Source: Macrobrachium rosenbergii | Lineage: Eukaryota > Arthropoda > Malacostraca > Decapoda > Palaemonidae | Direction: 5' to 3' | DNA: 64,000 bases | Assembly (NCBI RefSeq): GCF_040412425.1 | Contig: NC_089762.1 | Location: 21,661,147-21,725,146 of the forward strand | Shown here: positions 49,777 through 60,959 of the stretch, piece by piece | Layout of the letters: every line of letters begins with the position of its first letter | How positions within the stretch are numbered: the stretch's first letter is position 1 | Notes under the pieces: generated by a model | What the model saw: the letters and a program-made list of their open reading frames with translations, nothing else | Told to the model about the DNA's origin: nothing | The model's database searches: none | Made by a program: the position numbers and the translations under genes

Positions 49777-51743
49777 TTACAACTCATCTGAGGGTGCCTC
49801 TTCACCTTCAAGAGGTGCTTCGGGAGGCACTTCTTCAGTTGATTTGGGAGGCACTACTTCAGGCGATTGGGGAGGCACTTCTTCAGGCGATTCGAAAGGC
49901 ACTACTTCAGGCGATTGGGGAGGCACTTCTTCAGGCAATTCGAGAGGCACTACTTCGGGTGATTTGGGAGGCTTTGGAGGGGCCTTCTTCATCCGTTTGA
50001 TGAACATGGTGATAAGCAGCTGCTGTTGCTGCTTTTTCATGGTGGTGAGGGTTTGATTATAGGGTTCCCATGCTGAATCAAGCATGTTTGAAAACTTTAA
50101 GGAGCGTTCCATTAAAGGATCCCATGTTGAAACATACTCCTGCATATCCTTAATCATTCTCTTAATGTGGGACAGACGTTCCAAAGTCAGGCCGCTCTCC
50201 TCTTCCTCCTGCTCCTCCCCTGAACCTGGCATATTTTCTTCCTCAATGGCAGACTTCGTCAGCTCTTCCAAATCCTGGTACGTCAGGGGGTCAGAGTGAG
50301 CATCAATAAAGGTGCCGATTTCATCCTCGGTGATGTCCTCAAGCCTTCCCACCTAGAATCCTCGCCAACTGGACAGCCTCATTAATGGCTGAATGTTGAA
50401 TTTCTTCAGGAGAGAAGCCCTGTAATCATGACTCCGATACAACTTGTTTCCAGCATGCGTTCAGGTCTCCTTCTTCATGTCATTTCAGTGATCGGCTGAT
50501 GATGGCCAGACATGGCAATCATGAATTCTGTAATATTCTTTTAGCGTAAATTCACTGTCACTGTCCATTGCATTTACAAGGTGCTGGAGGGAGTTCCCGG
50601 TATAGAGTGCCTTGAAGGCACGGATCACGCCCTGGTCCATAGGCTGGAGGAGAGAGGTGTTGTTGGGAGGGAGGAACTCAAACTGGACTCCCTTGTAAGA
50701 AAGATCGAGAGGGTGGCCACCAGCATTATCCATAATCAGCAACACCTTGAACTCCATGGCCAAATCATTCAGGTATTGCCTAACTTGAGGGATGAAGCTC
50801 TCATGGAACCAGTACTCTGTGAGGACTTCGGTGAGCCAGGCCTTAGGGTTATGCATCTAGAACACAGGAAGCAATGCCTTGTTCTTATTCTTGAGGGCCC
50901 TGAGGTTTGCAGCATGGTTTAAGCATGAAACCAGCTGCATTCCCACACACGATGAGGGTAACCCTATCCTCCTGGGCATAGAATCCGGAGGCTTTAGCTT
51001 CGTCCTTCATAAGGTATGTCTGGGAAGGCATCTTCTTCCAGAACAGGCCAGTCTCATCCATATTGAACACCTGTTCTGGATGGTAGCCCTTCTCCTCGAT
51101 GATCTTCTTGAAGGCCTCCGGATATTTCGCTGCTGCTTCAATGTCAGCAGATGCTGATTCCCCATGCAGAGTAACAGACTTTAGCTGGAACCGCTTTTGA
51201 AATCGGTGGAACCACCCTTGCTGGCCTGGAAGCAGCAGGGGCACTGATGATGGACGTCATAGCGGGGCTCTTCCCCTCTTCTTCTTCTGCTGGTTCATCA
51301 AAACCTAAAATTCCCTGATCGCCTCCTTCAATGCCTTCCTCTGCCTGTACTGCCCGTGCGCCTTCCTTAGCGATTGATAACTGCTGGTAGGATTAATAGC
51401 ACTTTCGCAAATGGCGTTGGAGTCGAGGCGCGTTTTCTTCAGATCCTTTATCCAGACTGCCAGAGCAGATCCATCTTCATGATTGTTTTTATCCGCACTA
51501 TCGCCAACTGTCTTTTCACTACCGGAAGTAAACTCATACTCACAGACTTCCGTATCTCCGCCTCTTTCTTCTTGATATATCTCACCGTGCTCTCATTAAC
51601 GTGAAATAGCCCAATGTGGCTCGCGCATTTGCCCTCCTTTGTATGTCAAAGTTTCTGCTATCCTCGAGTTTCATAACAGTCTTCTTTATTTTAGACTCTT
51701 TGCCAGAAGGCTTTGAAGGAGCAGGGCATCTTTTAGGAGGCAT
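49777..51743 (-). pseudogene. Tigger (TIGD1-like) transposase, disrupted
   Basis: Starts at ATG 51743 (MPPKRCPAPSKPSG). A helix-turn-helix region follows (HVNESTVRYIKKEAEIRKSV, near 51.55 kb). The CENP-B-like part GWFHRFQKRFQLKS and the catalytic core come next: FNMDETGLFWKKMP (first Asp, near 51.06 kb), LLIMDNAGGHP (second Asp, near 50.73 kb) and PPNNTSLLQPMDQGVIRAFK (third acidic site, near 50.63 kb). After more frameshifts the C-terminus has an acidic part and a Pro/Glu-rich repeat (about 16 residues, EVVPxxSPEEVPPQSP type, 49800-49975). At least three frame changes break it. An intact enzyme would cut at CAGTGAACC-type ends and insert at TA. The leader and promoter side is split by the nested insertion. 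Confidence 0.9.
49800..49975 (-). repeat. 48-bp coding minisatellite in the transposase C-terminus
   Basis: Repeats of 'ggaggcacttcttcaggcga' alternating with ggcactacttc; about 3.5 double units. In frame it encodes a Pro/Glu/Val/Ser-rich tail. Confidence 0.85.
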
Positions 51744-52013
51744 TTTAGGGCCGAATACCGCTGATGCACAAAGATAAAAAATCAAAACGGACAGACGCAC
51801 GGTTTCACACAGTAAGATGCTGCGAACTATACGCACAATCTGAGGAGGATGCCGTGGAGTGGTCTCCCAGAATTCCGTGTTTGCGAGTTGGTTGTGAATG
51901 TTCAGCCAATCAGCGCCAAGGAAAATGAATGGTGCTTCTGGATTGGCTGCTTTGCAGATGACGGCCAATAGTGTGTCGAGTATCACTGGTCCTGGGTACA
52001 CAGCATCCAGCAT

Positions 52014-52562
52014 CGCGAGTTCTTTATATTTACAGAGAGGTGGCTTGGTGAAACTTTCAGAAAAACAAATATATGGTATTGAAATTTTGCTGTGTTAATG
52101 TTAATATATTACAGTACTGTAATATCTCAAAATTAGTAAATCGTTTTTCAACTTACAAAATGTACTTACAGTAGTCATTAATATATACTTAGTACATACA
52201 TGAAAATGCTACATACCGCAGATGTAAACATACGTACCCTGCAGTATTCCTGTTGTCTTACGTATTTTAGATATGCTCTAGGTACCAGCCGTAGTACTGT
52301 ACTGCACTATGTATCATCCTAAAACACTTTTTGTATGTAATATTTAAAATCATCCTATAACAAACATTTTATAAGAATATGCATTACTGTATCGCAGAAG
52401 ATCAGTGTTAGTATATGTACAAGCAACCAGTAGTACCATGCGTATACCGTAGCGACAAATTATTGGCAAATGACCCAATATAACCCGTTTTATTGCAATC
52501 TCACGTTTGTGTGTTTTGCGTGTACAGTACTATGGCCTAATAATATTTTTTGAAATCATGCA
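52014..52562. other. Tigger leader region, nothing coding
   Basis: AT-rich, with repeated 'acagtactgta'-like palindromes. No ORF. Confidence 0.45.
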
Positions 52563-52875
52563 TTAACCCTTTAACGCCGAAGCCCTATTTACAAAAACGT
52601 CTCCCGTATGCCGGCGGCGTTCGGTGAGTTAGCGCCGAAGCGGAAAAAGTTTTATTCAAAATCACATGCGCTTAGTTTTTAAGATTAGAAATTAATTTTT
52701 GGCTCATTTTTTTGTCATTGCCTGAAGTTTAGTATACAACCATCAGAAATGAAAAAAATATCATTATCATATATAAATATTGGAATATATGACAGCGAAG
52801 AAAAAACTGGTATATAATTTAACCTTCTCCCTACGTCGCTGTAAGCAAAAGCAGTTAAAGCCCAACAGGTTAATT

Positions 52876-53175
52876 TTCTGGAGTCCAGTCCACGTGTCAG
52901 CCCGGTGAAATTCCATTAGCACGAATTTCTAGGTATAACAATGCTAGATATACCAGAGAAAAGAGCTTTCAGGAAGCTGGGGTTACTACCCCAGTCGACC
53001 CGTCTTTAGAGACGTCAGGGTATAATGAAGAGAGTGAGTGAAATACCACTACCACGAGCCTGCACAAGAAGAACCTCCTCCTTATCAAAACCCCGTAAAG
53101 CGGTGAGCCGTTACAGCTCCACACTCTACACCCATGGGGCAGCGACACCAGCGCCACCATGCTTTATTCCATTTT
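52876..53175 (+). repeat. DIRS E inverted terminal repeat (5')
   Basis: Begins near 'ctggagtccagtccacgtgt'. Its inverse complement lies at 60530-60835 ('tttctctggtatatctagca' versus 'tgctagatataccagagaaa'). Confidence 0.92.
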
Positions 53176-55109
53176 CTAACCGTGATTAGTTAAACCTGCT
53201 TTTGTGTCTTTCGTCCTATTTTAGTTTTATTTTTCTTCATCTCTGATGGCTTGAGCACCTTTTCCATCTCTAAGTTAAGTACCATCTTCTTGTGGGGCTT
53301 TGATCTAATGTTGGCTGTTTTGGTCACGTATTTTCATAAATATTGAGATCTTACGTGTGGCCATACGGCGTCCCCTTTTTCAGCCATGGCGTGTGGCCGA
53401 CTCCTTCTGTTCTTTTCGGTCAGGTTTTCTCCCAGTCGCTATATATTTATTTAGATTTTTGCCCTTGACTTCCTTCCTGGTGGTTCCGTGCGATGGCTCT
53501 CCCTCCACTTTGTTTTTTGTTTTGCATAGGAGTTGCCCCATCCTGTACCCCCCCCACCAGGTCGGGTTCCTTTTCATTTAGTCTCATAGGCTATTATGTT
53601 ATTATTAGAAGATTGGTGCTCTTAAATTGAGTTAATGTTTTTTTAGTTTTATTTGTTTTGGTTGTGTGTGGTTGCCTCTGATGAGCCCTATAAATGTTTT
53701 GAATTACTCTCGTGGTAGGCTACACTTCCTGTGAACATAATTTTATTTTCTGTGATGGTCATAGTGTAGGCTCCATCCCTTGCCCTGGGTGTGGAGATCA
53801 GGTTGAGGGAGTTTTGTTGCTGTTCCTCAGGGTCCGTTTGTGGGTCAGAGTGAGCCCCTTAGTCCTCTTCCCCCAATTTCGGAGGAATCGAGTTCTTTGG
53901 ACGTGTTCCTCTAGGCTATTCGCCTTCTTATCCCCTGATCGTTCCCTGCTGGCTCTCGGCACAAAATTTTTCTCCCTGTTGGTTACTCCTCTCCCTTTTC
54001 ACCCCTCTCTCCCTCCTAACCTATACTAGGTTTGGATTTTTTAGGCTACGCCTAGATGTTGGGCTTTGGGCTGTGTAGCTCCTGGAGTAGGCTTCCAAGT
54101 TCCTTGGGAAGGAAGGTTGCAGTTAATGGTATCATGTTCTCCTTGTCTCCTCTCCCCTTCCTGATAGCCTACTCCTCTCACTACCCCTCAGCCTTGCATT
54201 TCGTCACGGTGGCCCAGCTAGATGGCGTTTTCTCAAGTCAGGGACTTCTCCTATTGGTTAGAGATTCGCTCCTCAGCATATCGTCCCCAGCTTCGCTGTG
54301 TGGTGGGGTGGAGTGGTTTCGTTGCTCGGCGTGTTAGGATCCTGTCTACTTCGTCTCCCCCTCCGAGACTCTTGAAGTTTAGGTTTAGGTGTGGCCCATA
54401 CGTATATTATGAACGCCCATTGTTCCTTTACCCATTAAGCTTCTCGGCGGGAGATAGACGAAATGGTTCCATGTAATACTGAAGTATTCGGACCCCGGAG
54501 GAGTTACCATCGTGTCAATTTTGTTTGTGTTATTATTATTATAATTTATTATTATTATTATTGTTGTTGTTGTTTTACCATTTCGTGATTCGGTCCACAC
54601 CTGGGGCTCCGCCCGTTATTTTCTGGCAGCCCATAAGGTTGGTTCCTGGTTTCTCGTTCCTTCATTCCCAGGTATCGAGTATAAGATCCTTAAACTCTGC
54701 GCTTCCGTTGCATTTTAAAGCTTATTGGCCCAGTTTTTTGTTTGTTGGTTCTTCTGCGGAGTATTCGGGTTGTAGTTGAAGTTTCCGACGCGCGTACTGG
54801 CTAGCAAGTGTGAGGTTCATGTACTGTTATTTTACAGACTATGCGCGTTGTGAGAGCGGTGTACCGCCTCCCTTCAACAACCCTCTGGTGCGTAGTGTGT
54901 GTCGGACCGCAGCGGGTTGTGCGGTCGGCTAAACATTCTGATTGTTGGCACCCGATGGCTGTGAGTTTGCCCGCTCTTTCCTCAACCATCCAGAGCGAGT
55001 CGATGAGTGAGAATCTTCTTTCCTCCGGTCCATGCTCCTCATACGATTCGTTGATTATATCTTCCGTCGGTCTTCCATTCGGACTAACCACAGGTTTCCT
55101 TGCAGGCGG
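53176..55109 (+). other. DIRS E leader, no protein recognised
   Basis: Pyrimidine-rich leader with short ORFs (53712-54029, 54056-54337, 54841-55113) that show no domain. It contains (tta)n and (ttg)n at 54530-54570. 53280-53350 mirrors 900-1000 of element A. Confidence 0.5.
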
Positions 55110-57060
55110 ATGAAAATTCGAAGTCTGCCTTGGAATCCCTCCGGGCCTGGGTGGCTGGGTTGAAGCCCAGAGGAAATGTTCCGTCGGAAGCCCGATCCTC
55201 GGCGCCAGGTTGAGGATCTGCTTTTACCCGGCGCCTTGCGGGTGGCGCGGCGCGGTTCGGAAGAACGCCACCCTATTATCCAGCAGATCCTCGATGCGAC
55301 CCAGCCACCTCAAGTGGACATTTTGTACGCCGAGGTCTCGGAGGATGTTGCCGCACTAAATCTCGACTTGGAACCTATGAATACGGAGCAGGACCAGGTG
55401 GTAAGTGGAGAGGTAAGTGAGGAGGTTGGGGCGGGCCCCTCTTTGTTTAACTCCCCTGATTCATCTATGTCATCTTTTTCAGGTTTTGTGAAGTCTTCTT
55501 CTTTGGGTGATAGGCTCCATCTGTCCCCAAGTTGAGGAACTTCATGGAAGAAGCGAAGGGCTATAGAGTCCTGGGTGCCACAAGGAGGCGTGCCCTTCCC
55601 CGTCGAAGGCTAAGGTCCCAGGACCGGTGGCCTCGGGAGTAAGTCTAGCTCCTCCAGCAGGGGCGCGAGTAAGAGGCTGCCGAGCCAGCCCCTCCTCCCA
55701 GCCTCTTTTGGCGCGCACAGGCCCTGGCCACTGAACTGTACAAACAGTTCATGGGGATCTAGGGCCTCGAGGTTTGAGAAAGATCTCGAAAAGTTTGCCA
55801 CTTATGACGAGTGTACTGGAAGGTTTGGCTCGCCAACCCTAAGCGAACCGCCCAGTACTCTATCACGACACTGCTGGACCTCCACGCCGTTTGATCTTCG
55901 AAACCCTTGATTCGCCTCGGGCCATCCAACATGATGGCAAACTCACCTTAGGCGGTCTGGAGCACTGAGGCGGTTGGAGAGTTGGAGTTCTTCCCGATCT
56001 CTGCCACTGTCCTGGCTTAAGTGAGCTTACCGAAGAAGCTGGATTGATCGAACAAGGTTCTAGAAACTGTACTTCATCCCCTAGAGACCAAGCCCCAGTG
56101 TTCGGCTCTCTACGCACTCTGGCGGGTGGCAGGCAGTGAACACAAAATTGTTGACCCCTTTCAAAGGCAATTTCACGATGTTCACCCTAGGTGAAGATCT
56201 TCCCACTCCTTGTATGGATAAAATTGCTCTGGCCACGACCCGAGCATGCCTCGATGGGAACCCCTTTCCTCAATTGAGGGAAACAGACCCTACTTCCCTG
56301 GTATTCCCAGGAAGTAACGAGTTCTGGGTGGACGCCCCGTCCACTTTCACTGTAGGCAAGCTGGACCCTCTTTGCGCTTCCACGCAGTTTAGCGAACAAC
56401 TCCCTAGCTGCAGAATCTTTGTTAAAGCGGAGTTTGAGACTCGGACTAAGTTAGCCCGGTCCTTGAGCTCCGGCTGTCTTGCAGGCTACTGCCGTGCTCC
56501 ATTTCGGACGAGCCCTTTTTCCCGGAGTCCTGGCTAAGTCTTTCCTGGCGACCTTCCAGTTAGACTTGCATGAGTTTGTTATGGCTAGGCTGGAATGTAG
56601 AAAGTTTATTTTTGCTGGCCAGCTACAATCATGCAGGCCTAACAAGCTCATTAAAAGTTCAATCTGGGGACCCTAACCTCTTCCTGAAGGAGAGGTTACA
56701 TCCGTCATGTCGGCTTGGGCCAATCAGAGTCTTGGCTGGCTCGGTGATTCCCTTATAGCGCAAGACCCAGAGAATCAACCGGCCCCCAGGCGAGGAGGAA
56801 AAAGTTCCAGGAGGCATAAGAGGCCTCATCAGGCGATGGTTCAAGCCGTCCGGTCTAAAGCATTGGCGCCATCTACCAGTCAACCCCAGCAGTATGTTTT
56901 AGTTCAACCAGCGGCGGCCCTCCTGTATCCTCACCAGCATACAGCCCCTACATATGAGGTCGTGGATTTTCCACGGTATAACAGGGGTGACAGGGGAGAG
57001 AAGGGGCAAGGCCCTACAGAGAGAAAATCAACACCACCCCAGGGAGAGGGTGCGTGGTAG
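55110..57060 (+). pseudogene. DIRS E gag-like region, decayed
   Basis: Reading begins around 'gcggatgaaaattcgaagtc' (DENSKSALESLRAWVAGLKP). Acidic segments follow (55176-55535, VSEDVAALNLDLEP), then fragments at 56136-56537 and 56707-57060 with a Gln/Pro-rich end (SQPQQYVLVQPAA). DIRS gag-like ORFs have no conserved enzyme motif, so the call rests on position just before RT and on frame continuity. Confidence 0.5.
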
Positions 57061-57089
57061 AGGAGTCAAACCCGGCTCCCTCCCACTGA

Positions 57090-57800
57090 GAAAGCCTTGA
57101 GTGGCGGTGCCTGTATTGGTTCGAGAGGGACCAGTGGACCTTCAGCCCGTGGGCACACAGCATTGTGTCAAGGGACTGGGGTGGAGCTGGATCAGGAATC
57201 CCTCCCCCCCTCCAAACAGATTTTACCAGCACACATCAATCCTACAGGATTATGTAAAAGGATTGCTCAACAAGCGAGCAATAAAGAAATTAAAGGCACC
57301 CTAAGTTTCAAAGGCAGGCTATTCACTGTTCCCAAAAAGGCTCCGATCAGCTAAGAGTGATCCTGGATCTGTGGCGATCTAAATCTCTACCACATAAAAA
57401 TCGACAAATTTTACATACTTCACGATAGCTCAGGTCGGACTCTACTTCGCGTGGAGCGTCACCACCTCTATCACGATCTTTCAGGCGCTTATTATCACGT
57501 CCCAGTTGCCCGGAACTTCTCTCAGTTCTCCGGTTTCGGGCTTTCGAACCAAACCTACTCCTTCAGGTCATACCTTGGTCTGAACATTTGCACCCGGGAT
57601 ATTCGCAAGCTGGCGGATCTGGTGAAGTACAGCAGCTCGGTCCCAAAGATCTCCTAACCCAGCGTACCTGGGCGACTGGATAATCTGGGCTCCAACTGTG
57701 CGGTGTCAGAAAGCCACGTCCTGTCACCAATTTCCTAGAGTCATTGGGTTTCAGCTGAACAGGAGAGATCCGCCTGACTCCGAGGTCTCGGTTTCAGTGG
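57090..57800 (+). pseudogene. DIRS E reverse transcriptase remnant
   Basis: Fragments in order: LPPSKQILPAHINPTGLCKR (57097-57354); a VILDLWRSKSLPHKNRQI-like stretch near 57358-57420; YHDLSGAYYHVPVARNFSQF then GFGLSNQTYSFRSYLGLNIC (57451-57657). These align with the catalytic DLxxAYxHVPV block and the NQTYxFRxLPFGLNIAP block. LADLVKYS and LGDWIIWAPT-like pieces near 57610-57695 mark the active-site region (YLDDWIIWA in intact relatives), here LGDW with one catalytic Asp lost. The KATSCHQF...GFQLNRRD segment follows. Frameshifts are present. Confidence 0.85.
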
Positions 57801-57899
57801 CTGAGTCTTCAGTAAGGACCTCTGTCCTCCCCACCACGTTGTCTCTCCCTCCTTCAGAGGAAAGGAATGGCGATCTCTCTCACCAGAAGGTTTCTCAAA

Positions 57900-58910
57900 A
57901 ATCAGTCCAGCATCCACGCCGGTCCCAGGAAAGGGTCCTCGGATCTCTCCAGTTTACAACTTCAGTAACAGACCTTAACTACTTGAAAGCCAAGTTAAGG
58001 ACATAAACAGGGTGTGGCGGAGCCGAGCAAACCTCAAGCTCCAGGGACAGGGTCTCCTCTATCCTCGGATCTCTTAAAGACAAGGCTTACGACGGACCAC
58101 AGTCAGGAGCCTGTCAGCAGTCCCGCTTCAGTTTCCTATCGGCACTAGTTATCCACACAGGCCTTCTCTAGCGGCTGGGAGATGTCACAAAACAAAAGGT
58201 ACAGAGAGCATTGGTCCACAATGTTTCAACAGTTCCCTTATAAACACCCTGGAAGCCGCTGGCCCATTTGATCATCTTTCTGGCCTTTGAAAAATCCGCC
58301 CTCCCAAGTCGATTCATATCAGGTTGGTGCTAGACAAGCGCAGTGGTGGTTCATTGCATCAACAGGGGCGGCTCCAAATCAGGTCAGATGAAACCAAGTA
58401 ATGGTAGCTATCTTCTCCGCCGAACAAGCACGGTTGGCACCTGTCAGCCACCCCCACCGCAGGCGTCGGGCGTGTTGGTAGTTCTCTGTCCAGGACTACT
58501 CCGTTGGAGCGGAGTGGTCCTGGACCTTGAGATCTTTCAGTGGGTTTGCCGCCAGGTTCCGGGACTCAGTGGATCTGTTCGCAGCAGAGGCGCTTCAAAC
58601 TCCTGTTCACGTAGCCCCAACCTGGACCCTCGGGCGTTATCACAGGCCTTAATGACAGTAAGATTGGAACAGTTGGGAGAGAATTTATCTGTTCCTCCAG
58701 CAGAATTTGCTGCTAGTTTTACACAAACTGAGGACATTCGAGGTCAACCAACTCTGGTAGCCCCCTATTGGCCGAAAACGGTGGTTCCCCTCTGTAGGGA
58801 ACTGGGCTTGCAGGTCTTGGTTCTGACCCATTCTGGCCCAGAGTACAAACCAGACTGTGTCAGCTTCCTCAAGGATTCAAGATGCCTAGCTTTATGGACT
58901 TTATAAAGTT
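57900..58910 (+). pseudogene. DIRS E RNase H region remnant
   Basis: RVLGSLQFTTSVTDLNYLKA (57930-58000) matches the connection after RT. VVHCINRGGSKSGQ (58343 onward) matches the DNTTAVHCINRQGS block. In other frames, AVFSAEQARLAPVSHPH and WSWTLRSFSGF follow, then EFAASFTQTEDIRGQPTLVA and PYWPKTVVPLCRELGLQVL. The last is the 'LVAPxWPKxxWFPLLLELG' signature that closes the RNase H region in DIRS proteins. Frame changes are numerous. Confidence 0.82.
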
Positions 58911-58979
58911 CGCAGCTCAAAAAGAACAGAAACATTGACCCTGTCAACACTCTGTTTTAGAATCCGATAAAAGAGATTC

Positions 58980-59700
58980 TACTATTAGGCAATATGACTC
59001 AGCAGTCAAAGAAGTTAGCCTCCTGAAAGCTTCTGAAGCCAAAATTATGGCGACTAATTTACAGGAGTTTCCCTTCTTTAGATCACTGTTTGAGAAAGGC
59101 CACAGCTCCGGCCACTATTACCACAGTCTAAGTCGGCATTGAAGAAAGTATTTCTTTACGGCTTTAAAATTGACCTTACAGATTCTTATTTTTTCACATC
59201 CATCCCCAGAGCATGTGCTCGTCTGAGAGGCCAGTTCCGTCCACATTAGGTTACTTAGTTTCTCAACGACGTCCTTAAATTAGCGTCAGGAGTTGGATAA
59301 CAAATTGCTCTTATCCAGATCTGTTAAGAAAAACTTTATTTTACTTGGTTGGCTTCAGGTGCTGGGAATTTCAGAGCTGTCAGCTCACTAGAGGGTGTAA
59401 TTTTGTTAACTTCCTCCCATCCGGAGAAGTCCTCTCTCCCACTGCCCTGGTTTTTAGCACAAAACGAAGACCCACAGGACAGGTGGTCTCCCTGGAAGGT
59501 GGTGCCCTTCTCAGATCAATCTTTTATAATCAGTCCATACACTTAAATCTTATCTCTCAAGAACTCCTGAGTAAGTAGGGTCCTCTTTTATCAGGGAGAA
59601 AGGTGGTACTCTTTCCCTTAATGGTATAAGACAACAGATTCTATTTCATTAAACAAGCCAACCCAGACTCAGTTCTAAAGTTCATGATATTGAGCAGTGG
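58980..59700 (+). pseudogene. DIRS E tyrosine recombinase remnant
   Basis: SALKKVFLYGFKIDLT and FFTSIPRACARLRGQFRPH (about 59130-59250), then FLNDVLKLASGVG, then FTWLASGAGNFRAVSSLEGV (59345 onward), which matches the 'LATGARxSELHALS' block containing the first catalytic Arg (lost here). PWFLAQNEDPQDRWSPWKVV follows, matching 'FLAKNEDPxDPxSPW'. The second half with the H-R-Y residues is not readable. Confidence 0.78.
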
Positions 59701-60390
59701 CTACTTCTACTAATTATTTTCATAATATGGACTTTTCAAGTTGTCAAAATATGGGTTGGAAATCACCTCTAGTGTTTAAACGCGCCACTATTTAAAATCA
59801 CTCGAAGCCCTGAAATATTCTACTGGCAGTGGAAGTATCATCTCCCACATTAATAATTATATGCTTTCCTTTTCCCCCGCCCGCCTACCTCATTTGCTTT
59901 TCTGCTTGTTTTCCTGGTAGTTTATGCCTCACTGCCTAGCTCTTCATGTTGATATGTTTGTGTTTTATGATGGAAAACTGTAACCTGATTAGCCATAATT
60001 GTTTCGTTTGCGGGGTACTGGACAGTTTTTGTTGGCTCCACGTACCCCGGATATTTGCGTGTGTTATTTTCATTAGTCTTGCCTCTTACATGTTTAAGCC
60101 TAAGTTTACATATATAGTTTTAAGTTGTATTTCTTGTTCTGCACATTTCATGTTTCACTACTTTTGAGTAATTTTAAGATTTTGGGTTTCTACCCAGTCA
60201 AGAGACCTCAGTGTTTAGTAGTGTTAAGTTTATTAGATGTGGGTTGGGATGTTTGCGTTTTTGAGGATAATTTGTGAGACACCATGGAAGAATTCTTTAA
60301 TTAAATTATTTTCATTACAATTTTGCCTTTTCTTCAGGTTACCCCCTTGTTTTCCAGTAGTAACAGTCTTGGCATGATTCTCTATCACTA
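59701..60390 (+). other. DIRS E 3' untranslated region
   Basis: AT-rich, with short ORFs without domains, between the recombinase remnant and the ICR. Confidence 0.5.
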
Positions 60391-60470
60391 TTTCACCCGG
60401 CTGACACGGGACTGGACTCAAAGGATTCTGACAGAGGAAAAATCTATTTCTGAGGAAGGTCGTGTCACTG
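60391..60470 (+). other. DIRS E internal complementary region (ICR)
   Basis: tttcacccggctgacacggg plus actggactc is complementary to the 5' terminus (52880-52910). Directly after it, attctgacagaggaaaaatc to ctgaggaaggtcgtgtcac is complementary to the 3' terminus (60840-60877). The two end copies abut, as in a circle junction. Confidence 0.92.
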
Positions 60471-60529
60471 TGTTCCCTCCTGTCTAGTCTAGTACTCCTC
60501 CCCTTCTTGCACATGCCAAGTCACAAGGT

Positions 60530-60880
60530 TAGATGCTAGCATGGAATGAAGCGAGTGGCGCTGGTGTCGCCGTCCTGGCGGGTGTAAGTAATGGGAGCTA
60601 TGCAGCTCCGGCGTGCGCTCTTTTGCAGAGGTTTTGATAAGGAGAGATCTTTGGCGAGAGAGTATATTTCCGTGGTAGTGGTATTTCACTCACCCTTGCA
60701 TTATACCCGGCGATCTTCTAAAGAGCGATGCGACTGAAATTAATAACCCCAGCTTTCTAAGCTCTTTTTTCTCTGGTATATCTAGCATTGTTATACCTGA
60801 AATTCGTGCTGTAATGGAATTTCACGGGTAACCACAAGGACCTTCCTCAGAAGTAATTTTCCTCTGTCAAAATCCCTTTT
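60530..60880 (+). repeat. DIRS E inverted terminal repeat (3') with end-specific tail
   Basis: 60530-60835 is inverted relative to 52876-53175. 60836-60880 is specific to this end and copied in the ICR. Confidence 0.92.
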
Positions 60881-60959
60881 TTTAGTTGTATTGTACACTA
60901 AATTGCGATGATTTTGGTATATAACAAATTTTAAAACGATCAAAGCAACACAGAGAAAA

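Larger units (their letters stand above)
52876..60880 (+). mobile_element. DIRS-like retrotransposon E, full length but decayed
   Basis: An 8-kb plus-strand element with inverted terminal repeats (52876-53175 and about 60530-60835) and an ICR (60391-60470). Coding remnants appear in the canonical order gag-like, RT, RNase H, tyrosine recombinase. It lacks a target duplication. Every ORF carries stops or frame changes. It belongs to the same family as element A (1-1393) and is a more distant relative of B. Confidence 0.9.

Noticed and set aside
50879..51157. Plus-strand ORFs across the Tigger transposase (also 50581-50922)
   Set aside because: They are antisense to clear transposase motifs on the minus strand.
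55610..56399. Minus-strand ORFs in DIRS E (55610-55801, 55863-56117, 56187-56399)
   Set aside because: They are antisense shadows of the plus-strand gag-like region.
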